From assembly GCF_004153165.1 (NCBI RefSeq), contig NZ_SEMD01000003.1, positions 123,499 to 187,498 of the forward strand: a stretch of 64,000 nt of DNA, given 5' to 3'. Below, piece after piece: positions 56,826 to 64,000 of the stretch; the stretch's first letter is position 1, and every line of letters begins with the position of its first letter. This DNA comes from Sporolactobacillus sp. THM7-4 (GTDB taxonomy: Bacteria > Bacillota > Bacilli > Bacillales > Sporolactobacillaceae). The position numbers were made by a program, and so were the translations under genes. The notes beneath the pieces were generated by a model. That model did no database searches. It was not told the origin of the DNA and saw nothing but the letters and a program-made list of their open reading frames with translations.

Positions 56826-58355
56826 ATGAAAGTAAAAAGCTATTTTATTGTTCTCATAATTCTGATTTTAACAGTAACTGCCGGGTGCTCAACGTCTGGT
56901 AGCAAAACACAAAGTCAGAGTCAATCGGATAAACAGTTAGTTATTGGACTGGACGATGACCCACCTCAGCTTGATCCTCAGAAGTCATCGGCAGCCGTCG
57001 ATCGTCAAGTTTTTCAAAGTATATTTAATACTCTCGTTGATATTGATAAAAACGGAAAAATTATACCGGAACTGGCAACAAGTTGGAACATTTCTAAAGA
57101 CGGAAAGACCTATACATTTAACTTGCGGAAGAATGTAAAATTCCAGGACGGCACAGCGTTTAATGCAGATGCAGTAAAGTTTAATTTTGAAAGGGAGCTT
57201 AATCAAAAATTCGGCTCACCAAGGTTATCCGAAATTGGACTAATTAGTCAGGTAAAGGTAACTAATCCGTATCAGGTACAATTAGTTTTGAAACAGCCAT
57301 TTTCACCGCTTTTATCCATTCTTACAGATCGATCCGGTATGATGCTTTCACCGGCTGCAGTTAAAAAAGAAGGTGCGGGTTTTTCAAATCATCCGGTGGG
57401 TACAGGACCCTATAAATTTGAAAATCGCGTTAAGCAAGATCATATAACAGTCACGGCATTTAAAGATTACTGGGGAAAGAAGCCTAAAGTCCAAACCATT
57501 GTTTATCATCCGTATACAGATGGTAATGTTCGACTGACGAACCTGACATCAGGAAGCGTCGATCTTGTGAATACTATTGATTATAAAGATATCAATCAAG
57601 TTAAAAAGAATCCGAACTTAAAAGTTTCAGAAAAAGCAGCAATCGGTTTCCAAGGCCTTACGCTAAATGTAAAAAGGGCTCCGCTTAACAATGTAAAGAT
57701 TCGCCAGGCTATCAATCTGGCAATCGATCGAAATGCCATTGCAAGAGTTATCTTCCACAATGGTGTAACCCCAGCAAACGGCCCGATACCGACGGGAAGC
57801 TGGGCACATGATTCAAGTATTAAAGTACCAGCCGGTGATACCAACGTTGCAAGAAAACTTGTTGCGGATTCCGGATTAAAAAATGTTCAGTTTACTTTAA
57901 AAATCCCTGCAGGCAGTTCTCAAAACCAGCAATTGGGACAAATGATTCAATCAATGTTGAAGAAAGCCGGCATTACAGTAAAGTTGGAACAGGTAGAGTT
58001 TGGTACGATGATCCAACAAGGAATTGATCATAACTTTGACGCTATTAATCTGGGATGGAGCGGAAGAATTGACCCCGACGGAACCATATATTCCTGGTTT
58101 GCAACAAATGGTTCAAATAACGACATGGGTTATTCCAATCCGAAAGTTGATCAGTGGCTTAACCAGGCACGCACTATTTCAGCACGGCCGGAAAGAGCCC
58201 AAATTTATCATAAAGTGGCGCAGCAGCTGTGGAAAGATGCTCCATATATTGCTCTGTACTACCCGAATGACTTTAAAGTAATGAAGAAAAATGTTAGTGG
58301 TTTCCAGCACTATCCGGATACTATGATACGCCCTGAATCGATCTACTTTAAATAA
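56826..58355 (+). CDS. Peptide ABC transporter substrate-binding lipoprotein (family 5)
   Basis: 509 residues. Signal peptide with lipobox TAGC (Cys21), then an SBP family 5 domain: PPQLDPQKSSAAVDRQVFQ, ELATSWNISKDGKTYTF, KDGTAFNADAVKFNFER-like KFQDGTAFNADAVKFN. Binds di/oligopeptides outside the membrane for the next four genes. The gene is visibly richer in A+T than ywrD. A GsiB-like role in glutathione uptake is suggested by the GGT neighbour only. GGAGGAGG precedes ATG 56826. Confidence 0.92.
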   Translation: MKVKSYFIVLIILILTVTAGCSTSGSKTQSQSQSDKQLVIGLDDDPPQLDPQKSSAAVDRQVFQSIFNTLVDIDKNGKIIPELATSWNISKDGKTYTFNLRKNVKFQDGTAFNADAVKFNFERELNQKFGSPRLSEIGLISQVKVTNPYQVQLVLKQPFSPLLSILTDRSGMMLSPAAVKKEGAGFSNHPVGTGPYKFENRVKQDHITVTAFKDYWGKKPKVQTIVYHPYTDGNVRLTNLTSGSVDLVNTIDYKDINQVKKNPNLKVSEKAAIGFQGLTLNVKRAPLNNVKIRQAINLAIDRNAIARVIFHNGVTPANGPIPTGSWAHDSSIKVPAGDTNVARKLVADSGLKNVQFTLKIPAGSSQNQQLGQMIQSMLKKAGITVKLEQVEFGTMIQQGIDHNFDAINLGWSGRIDPDGTIYSWFATNGSNNDMGYSNPKVDQWLNQARTISARPERAQIYHKVAQQLWKDAPYIALYYPNDFKVMKKNVSGFQHYPDTMIRPESIYFK

Positions 58356-58369
58356 CAGGGAGGAAAAAT

Positions 58370-59326
58370 ATGCTTTATTATATTGCTCGACGGCTTGTAT
58401 TAATGATTGGTATATTGTTCCTGGTCAGTGTGCTGGTATTTGTACTAATAAACGTCATTCCCGGAGATCCGGCAACTTTAATGCTTGGTCAGGAGGCGAC
58501 TGCCGGCGCCCGTGCTGCTTTGCGCCAAAGTCTTGGATTAAATGATCCGCTCTATATACAGTATCTGCACTGGGTGGGGGGTGTGCTCCATGGTAACCTC
58601 GGGTATTCTTTGGCGGATCATACGCCGGTTATGAGTATTCTGCTAAACAAAATACCTGTCACCCTGGAGTTGACGATTCTCTCGTTTTTGATAGCTGTTG
58701 CTATCGCAATACCGGTCGGAATTATTAGTGCCATTCGAAAGGGTACAGCATGGGACTACGTGACAACTGTATTTGCCCTGTCCGGGGTATCTATTCCTGC
58801 TTTTTGGCTAGGTATTCTTTTAATCTATCTGTTTTCTGTAACTCTGGGATGGCTTCCTCCATCCGGTTACGTATCTCTTACTGATAATCCGGTAAAAAGT
58901 ATAGTTCTGATGATCATGCCGTCTATCTCTTTGGGAATACGTTTATCGGCACAGTTAACACGAATGCTTCGATCAAGTTTGCTTGAGGTAATGGAGGCTG
59001 ATTACATTCGGACTGGATATGCCAAGGGACTGATGGAAAAAGCTGTTGTCTTTAAACATGCTTTAAGAAATGCCATGCTTCCGGTTTTAACGGTAAGTGG
59101 CCTCGAATTGTCTGCATTTCTTGGTGGTGCTGTCATTACGGAAACTATATTTGCTGTTCCCGGCCTTGGCCAGTTAATTGTCAACGCTATATTGACACGA
59201 GACTTTCCAATTGTTCAAGGTGCAATTCTGTTCATCGCTTTTGCCGTGGTTTTCGTGAACTTTCTTGTCGATATTGCTTACTCACTTCTTGACCCGAGAA
59301 TTAGTTTGGGAGGTGCATCTAAATAA
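58370..59326 (+). CDS. Peptide ABC transporter permease, DppB/GsiC type
   Basis: 318 residues, six helices. NVIPGDPATLMLG near the N-terminus and the EAA loop DYIRTGYAKGLMEKAVVFKH. Overlaps the next permease gene by one base (TAATG). AGGGAGG precedes ATG 58370. Confidence 0.93.
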   Translation: MLYYIARRLVLMIGILFLVSVLVFVLINVIPGDPATLMLGQEATAGARAALRQSLGLNDPLYIQYLHWVGGVLHGNLGYSLADHTPVMSILLNKIPVTLELTILSFLIAVAIAIPVGIISAIRKGTAWDYVTTVFALSGVSIPAFWLGILLIYLFSVTLGWLPPSGYVSLTDNPVKSIVLMIMPSISLGIRLSAQLTRMLRSSLLEVMEADYIRTGYAKGLMEKAVVFKHALRNAMLPVLTVSGLELSAFLGGAVITETIFAVPGLGQLIVNAILTRDFPIVQGAILFIAFAVVFVNFLVDIAYSLLDPRISLGGASK

Positions 59327-60216
59327 TGGAACAGCCGCAACTAAAAGCAGGGCCAATAACTTTTTCCAAGCCGAGTAAAAAAGTTGTGAGCAGGCGATCT
59401 TCAAAAATATTAAAGCACAAGCTTGCTCTAATGGGCGGAATTTTTGTTGCTGTACTGATCTTGCTTGCTGTTTTTGCTCCCCTGATTGCACCCTACAGTC
59501 CGATCAGGCAAAGTTATGCAGAGGCGTTGAAGCCGCCTTCCTCTGCCCATTGGTTTGGTACGGATACACTTGGAAGAGATTTATTTTCCAGAATCATATT
59601 CGGGGCTCAAGTTTCTCTGAAGGCGGGATTGATATCAGTTGGTCTTGCGTTGCTTATTGGTGTTCCCCTTGGCATGATTTCTGGATATTTCAGGGGACTC
59701 TGGGATGATTTAATTATTATGAGAGTGACCGATGCTATGCTGGCATTTCCCTCTCTTATTCTTGCTTTAACACTGGCTGCAGTGCTCGGTCCGAGTCTTA
59801 ATCATGCCATGATCGCAATCGGTCTTGTCTTTACCCCTAATTTTATTCGTCTCGTACGCGGAGAGGTGCTTGCACAACGTGAGAGGGAGTATGTTACTGC
59901 CGCAAAAGCTTCAGGATTAAAAAATGTTCACATCATGATAAGACATATTTTCCCAAATATTCTTGGCCCAATTATCGTTCAGGCAACATTAAACGTAGCA
60001 GCTGCTATTATTGCTGAAGCATCACTCAGCTACCTGGGGCTTGGAACGCAGCTACCGACACCCAGTTGGGGCGCAATGTTGGCAGAGGGACAAGGGTATC
60101 TTCAACAAGCGCCATGGATTTCCATCTTTCCTGGATTATTTATTTTTGTAGCCGTCATCTCTATCAACGTTTTTGGGGACGGTATTCGAGACTGGCTTGA
60201 TCCAAAGATTAAATAG
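59326..60216 (+). CDS. Peptide ABC transporter permease, DppC/GsiD type
   Basis: 296 residues. N-terminal OppC_N segment, then a BPD permease domain: HWFGTDTLGRDLFSRI and EAA loop EYVTAAKASGLKNVHIMIRH. Forms the membrane channel with the preceding permease. Confidence 0.93.
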   Translation: MEQPQLKAGPITFSKPSKKVVSRRSSKILKHKLALMGGIFVAVLILLAVFAPLIAPYSPIRQSYAEALKPPSSAHWFGTDTLGRDLFSRIIFGAQVSLKAGLISVGLALLIGVPLGMISGYFRGLWDDLIIMRVTDAMLAFPSLILALTLAAVLGPSLNHAMIAIGLVFTPNFIRLVRGEVLAQREREYVTAAKASGLKNVHIMIRHIFPNILGPIIVQATLNVAAAIIAEASLSYLGLGTQLPTPSWGAMLAEGQGYLQQAPWISIFPGLFIFVAVISINVFGDGIRDWLDPKIK

Positions 60217-60229
60217 TCAGGAGGTGTAA

Positions 60230-61231
60230 ATGGTGAAGGATCTATTATCAGTCAGACATTTAAATGTTGGTTTTGATCATCAATTTGGGCACACTGCGGT
60301 GATTGATGATGTCAGTTTTTCAATCGAAAAAGGTGAAACACTTTGTATCGTCGGGGAATCCGGATGCGGAAAAAGTTTGACCTCGCTCTCCATTATGGGG
60401 CTGCTTCCGAAGGGCGGGAGAATAACTGACGGGAAAATTCTCTTTCAGGATCACGATATTAGCCATAAAACAACCAAAGAATTAAGTAAAATTCGTGGGA
60501 AAGAGATTTCAATGATTTTTCAAGAACCAATGACTGCCCTGAATCCATTGCACACGGTCGGTCATCAAATTGCTGAAGTTCTCCTGGCACATGAAAAAGT
60601 CAGCCGTAATGAAGCTAATCAGAAAGCTGTGGAGATGCTAAAACTTGTTGGTATTCCATCTCCGGAAAAAAGGTTTAAACAATATCCGCATGAACTGAGT
60701 GGCGGTATGCGCCAACGTGTGATGATAGCAATGGCACTCATCTGCAAGCCGGACTTGCTGATCGCTGATGAACCGACAACAGCATTGGATGTAACGATCC
60801 AGGCACAGATTCTTGAACTTATTCAGGAACTGAAAAATAAATTCGGTATGTCTTTGCTACTGATTACGCATGACTTAGGTGTTGTCTCGGAAACGGCCGA
60901 TAAAGTAATCGTTATGTATGCGGGACAGGTTGTTGAATCAAGTGAAACAAAAGAACTTTTTACTCACCCGAAACATCCCTATACACAAGGCCTTATTAAA
61001 TCCATACCGAAAATGGACGAGGATGAGGAAGAACTGGCAACAATAAAGGGAACCGTACCAAGTCCCGATGAGATGCCTGAAGGGTGTCGTTTTGTCACAC
61101 GCTGTCCTTTTGCAAAGGATATCTGCCATCAGAAAAAGCCACCGATCGTTAACGTTGGGCATGAGGTTCATTGCTGGCTTTACTCCGATGATAATGTGAA
61201 AGGAGGGATCCCTCTTGTCGATAATGTCTGA
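60230..61231 (+). CDS. Peptide ABC transporter ATP-binding protein, DppD/OppD type
   Basis: 333 residues. Walker [12 protein letters not shown], signature [10 protein letters not shown], Walker [13 protein letters not shown]. The C-terminal oligopeptide/dipeptide domain has the cysteine cluster [17 protein letters not shown], which in OppD relatives can hold an Fe-S cluster. AGGAGGTG precedes ATG 60230. Overlaps the next gene by 17 bases. Confidence 0.94.
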   Translation: MVKDLLSVRHLNVGFDHQFGHTAVIDDVSFSIEKGETLCIVGESGCGKSLTSLSIMGLLPKGGRITDGKILFQDHDISHKTTKELSKIRGKEISMIFQEPMTALNPLHTVGHQIAEVLLAHEKVSRNEANQKAVEMLKLVGIPSPEKRFKQYPHELSGGMRQRVMIAMALICKPDLLIADEPTTALDVTIQAQILELIQELKNKFGMSLLLITHDLGVVSETADKVIVMYAGQVVESSETKELFTHPKHPYTQGLIKSIPKMDEDEEELATIKGTVPSPDEMPEGCRFVTRCPFAKDICHQKKPPIVNVGHEVHCWLYSDDNVKGGIPLVDNV

Positions 61232-62201
61232 TCCATCTGTTCCAGAAAAAATATTGGAAGTAAAAGACTTAAAAAAATTCTTTTATGCACATAAAGGGTT
61301 AATCGGGAATCATCGTCAGGAAATTAAAGCTGTCGATGGTATAAATTTCTCAGTTTTTAGAGGGGAAACACTTGGAATTGTCGGTGAATCCGGATGCGGT
61401 AAATCGACTATGGGTCGGGCTATTCTACAGCTTCAAAAACCGACAGAGGGCTCAGTAACCTTTGAAGGGATAGAATTAACGAGACTTAAAAATCACAAAC
61501 TACGAAAACTAAGAAAAGATATACAAATGATATTTCAGGATCCGTTTGGTTCGCTCAACCCGAGAATGACAGTGGGAGCGATGCTGAAAGAAACCGTTCA
61601 AACACACCATGTCGTAAAATCAAATGAAACAAAGGAATATGTAGAAAATATGCTGGAGCAGGTAGGGCTTAAGAAATCATTTTATTCACGATATCCGCAT
61701 GAATTCAGCGGGGGGCAGAGGCAAAGAATCAGCATAGCGAGGGCACTTGCGGTTAAGCCGAAAATGATTGTCTGTGATGAGGCAGTATCGGCTCTTGATG
61801 TCTCCGTACAGGCACAAATATTAAATCTTCTCCAAAGGTTAAAGAAACAATATGGGTTAACCTATTTATTTATTTCTCATGATTTATCGGTTGTAAAACA
61901 TATCAGTGACAGAGTTGCCGTGATGTATCTCGGGCAAATCGTAGAGCTTGCCGATAAAAAGGAAATGTTTAACAATCCTTTGCATCCGTATATGAAAGCT
62001 TTGTTGTCAGCTATTCCTCTTGTCAATCAGGAGAGTAGAGAACGGATCATTTTGAAAGGCGAAGTTCCTAGTCCTTTGAATATTCCAAAAGGCTGCCGCT
62101 TTCATACGAGATGCCCATTTGCTAAAGCTATTTGTAGTGAAAAAGTTCCTGAATTGGAAGAAAAGAAAGAGGGCCATTGGGCAGCCTGTCATTTTGCCTG
62201 A
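61215..62201 (+). CDS. Peptide ABC transporter ATP-binding protein, DppF/OppF type
   Basis: 328 residues. Walker [12 protein letters not shown], signature FSGGQRQRISIA, Walker B MIVCDEAVSALD. Ends with the cysteine-containing RCPFAKAICSEKVPEL domain. TTG 61215 sits after GAAAGGAGGGA; an in-frame ATG follows three codons later. Last gene of the importer operon. Confidence 0.94.
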   Translation: MSIMSDPSVPEKILEVKDLKKFFYAHKGLIGNHRQEIKAVDGINFSVFRGETLGIVGESGCGKSTMGRAILQLQKPTEGSVTFEGIELTRLKNHKLRKLRKDIQMIFQDPFGSLNPRMTVGAMLKETVQTHHVVKSNETKEYVENMLEQVGLKKSFYSRYPHEFSGGQRQRISIARALAVKPKMIVCDEAVSALDVSVQAQILNLLQRLKKQYGLTYLFISHDLSVVKHISDRVAVMYLGQIVELADKKEMFNNPLHPYMKALLSAIPLVNQESRERIILKGEVPSPLNIPKGCRFHTRCPFAKAICSEKVPELEEKKEGHWAACHFA

Positions 62202-62606
62202 TCATGTTTCTTGCTAAAAGAGAAAATGAAGAGAAGAGGATTTTATTAAATTTGATTTATAATTGATACAGAAAGGGCATCTAACAAAGATAAAGTCAAT
62301 AGATTAATATAGGATCACGAGAAATGGATTAAAGACTATTTGAAGGAAAAAACACTGGTAACCAATCGTCTTTGAAGATTACACTTTACTTAGATTCTTA
62401 TCTACTACATGGGAGAATAGAAAAGGAGGGTGAAATTAAGCAAAAGAGCAGGAGGATCTGATGAATCGGTTGACATCTCTATCTTTGTTTAGGTATTAAA
62501 TCATCTGCCAGTGACAAAGAAATAAGGAGATATCGATTTTTTATCCTGACTTTAAAAAATTGATAAATTTATTGATGATTGATAATTGCACAGAAAGGTT
62601 GATTTG
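62202..62606. other. Intergenic region between importer and CHR genes
   Basis: About 400 AT-rich bases, probably with the ywrB promoter. No gene, repeat or clear terminator seen. Confidence 0.35.
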
Positions 62607-63236
62607 ATGGCTCAGGAAGGTATGGGCGGCAGTTCAGAAAAAGGGCAGGTATCCGGGAAATCAAGCTCACTCATCATTTACCGTGATATTTTCATAGCTT
62701 TTTTTCGCTCGGGTATCCTCAGCTTTGGCGGGGGGCCCTCGGGCATCCCGTTAATCGAGGCAGAGGTCGTAAAAAAATATAAATGGATGACGATTGAGGA
62801 ATTCGGCGACATGGTAGCGATCGCAAATGCACTGCCCGGACCGATCAATACCAAGCTGGCCGGCTATGTCGGCTGGCGCCTGAAGGGACTTGTCGGGCTG
62901 TTGATCGCGCTTATCGCCTGCGTCCTGCCGACGGTCATCATGATGGTGATTCTGCTCGGATTTCTGGCCGCGTTTCAGAAACAAAGATGGGTGCAGGGGA
63001 TGACTCAGGCCGTCCTCCCAGTGGTTGGCGTGATGATGGCGCAGCTGACCTGGAGTTTTATGTCCAACTCGAAGAAGGGACTCGGATGGACCACCAGCCT
63101 GATACTGGTTGCGGTCAGTTTTCTCCTTATGGAATGGCTGAATATTCATCCTGCCATTCTGATTGCGGCGACTTTAATCTATGTCCTCGTTAAGCCGGCA
63201 AGACAAAGATCGGCTTCGGAAGGGGTGAGAAAATGA
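62607..63236 (+). CDS. ywrB: Chromate transporter, short-chain CHR subunit 1 (YwrB type)
   Basis: 209 residues, one CHR domain with about five helices: SFGGGPSGIPLIEAEVVKKY, ANALPGPINTKLAGYVGWR. Short-chain CHR proteins act as heterodimers; B. subtilis Chr3N/Chr3C (ywrB/ywrA) export chromate. The natural substrate is unknown. ATG 62607, after AGAAAGG. Overlaps the second subunit by four bases (ATGA). Confidence 0.9.
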   Translation: MAQEGMGGSSEKGQVSGKSSSLIIYRDIFIAFFRSGILSFGGGPSGIPLIEAEVVKKYKWMTIEEFGDMVAIANALPGPINTKLAGYVGWRLKGLVGLLIALIACVLPTVIMMVILLGFLAAFQKQRWVQGMTQAVLPVVGVMMAQLTWSFMSNSKKGLGWTTSLILVAVSFLLMEWLNIHPAILIAATLIYVLVKPARQRSASEGVRK

Positions 63237-63766
63237 CACTGCTTCTGCAACTGTTTCTCGCCTTTTTTATTCCGGGAATTCTCGGTTATGGCGGTGGCCC
63301 GGCCTCCATTCCGCTGATTGAGAACGAGGTGGTCAGGCACTACCATTGGATGCCGGTTACCGGTTTCAGCAACGTGCTCGCCCTCGGCAATGCGCTTCCG
63401 GGCCCGATCGCGACCAAAATGGCCGGCTACATCGGCTATGCGCAAGCTGGCGTTGCGGGATCGCTCGTTGCCCTGTTCGCGACGATTGCCCCGTCGCTGA
63501 TCCTGTTGATTCTGCTGCTCAATTTGTTGTATAAGTACAGAAATTCACCGAAAGTCAAACGGCTGACTCAGCTGATCCGTCCGATCATTGTCGTTATGCT
63601 CGGCGTCATGGCCTATAACTTTTTCGCCGCCTCGGTTCAGGAATCCGGATGGATCCCGATGATTCTGATCGGTGCGGTCAGCTTTATCCTGATGGGCCGA
63701 TTTCGGATTCACCCGGCCTTCGTCATTGCCGGAGCTCTCTTGATCGGCGCGTTTTTCATGGGATGA
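63233..63766 (+). CDS. ywrA: Chromate transporter, short-chain CHR subunit 2 (YwrA type)
   Basis: 177 residues, the partner CHR domain: GYGGGPASIPLIENEVVRHY, GNALPGPIATKMAGYIGY. Translationally coupled to the preceding subunit, and probably of opposite membrane orientation. Followed by a terminator. With ywrC and ywrD it completes the ywr cluster. Confidence 0.9.
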   Translation: MTLLLQLFLAFFIPGILGYGGGPASIPLIENEVVRHYHWMPVTGFSNVLALGNALPGPIATKMAGYIGYAQAGVAGSLVALFATIAPSLILLILLLNLLYKYRNSPKVKRLTQLIRPIIVVMLGVMAYNFFAASVQESGWIPMILIGAVSFILMGRFRIHPAFVIAGALLIGAFFMG

Positions 63767-63792
63767 AATCGGGTTTTAAAAAGAAAACAGGA

Positions 63793-63830
63793 AGAACTTT
63801 TCCGGAAATTTCTTGAAAAGTTCTTTTTTT
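63793..63830 (+). terminator. Terminator after ywrA
   Basis: AGAACTTTT / AAAAGTTCT stem and seven T. Confidence 0.85.
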
Positions 63831-64000
63831 AATTAATCAAAAGTGATTCAAAACCTATAATGGACTCATTGTTTTTTGGAAAAACTCTTTTGGACATTCT
63901 TGCGATTTTTATAAAGCTTTATAAAACCTGGAAGCGCGGTCGCGGCGGGAATGATTGAAAACGAGGCAGCATGATCAGTATGTGTTGCCGAGAACAGCCA

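Overview
The window comes from an endospore-forming low-to-mid GC Gram-positive bacterium of the Bacillales. It carries spo0F, spoIIR, spoIID, spoIIQ and the sporulation-type PBP gene pbpG. Its housekeeping backbone follows the Bacillus subtilis block ywhD-pbpG ... ywiB-argS, rpoE-pyrG-spo0F, murZ-rho-rpmE-tdk-prfA-prmC-spoIIR-ywlC-mntP-ywlG-glyA-upp-atp operon-ywzB-ywmB-murAA-spoIID-spoIIQ. A Sporolactobacillus-like lineage is a guess from the mix of metabolic genes and the intergenic 21-bp repeat arrays; nothing here fixes the genus.

Layout. 1-175: end of a 21-bp repeat array. 355-3877: a GlcNAc-type PTS permease and a short glutamate-cysteine ligase. 4033-4190: an IS3-family relic. 4655-7236: small conserved genes (ydbC-like, ywhD, a pair of YdcZ-family membrane proteins). 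7353-10235: an accessory island in which a NERD-domain nuclease-like gene lies between two unrelated tandem-repeat arrays. 10355-20478: pbpG, ywiB, argS, clsB, rpoE, pyrG (with a CTP-sensing attenuator) and spo0F. 20884-26467: a minus-strand gluconate/Entner-Doudoroff operon (gntK, dehydratase, eda, frameshifted gntP) with a GntR-like operator and a cre site; it occupies the place where B. subtilis has fbaA and ywjH. 26845-39492: murZ to upp. 40192-47337: a ten-gene ATP synthase operon. 47981-53352: ywzB, ywmB, murAA, spoIID and spoIIQ. 54074-63766: the ywrC-ywrD-ywrB-ywrA cluster (Lrp regulator, cytosolic gamma-glutamyltransferase, two-gene CHR transporter), interrupted by a five-gene peptide ABC transporter operon.

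How parts work together. The ATP synthase operon, MurA pair, translation factors (argS, prfA, prmC, rpmE2) and nucleotide salvage/synthesis genes (tdk, upp, pyrG) form the conserved core. Glutathione-related functions are split between gshA at one end and the GGT plus peptide importer at the other. The gluconate operon would convert imported gluconate to KDPG and then to pyruvate and glyceraldehyde 3-phosphate, provided the frameshifted permease still works.

Most unusual features: (i) the NERD gene between two repeat arrays; (ii) a family of 21-bp arrays, each with a constant core and a short variable segment, at the 3' ends of several genes, some intact and some decayed; (iii) two copies of a ~105-nt element with compensatory base changes, upstream of argS and prfA, which looks like a structured RNA I do not recognise.
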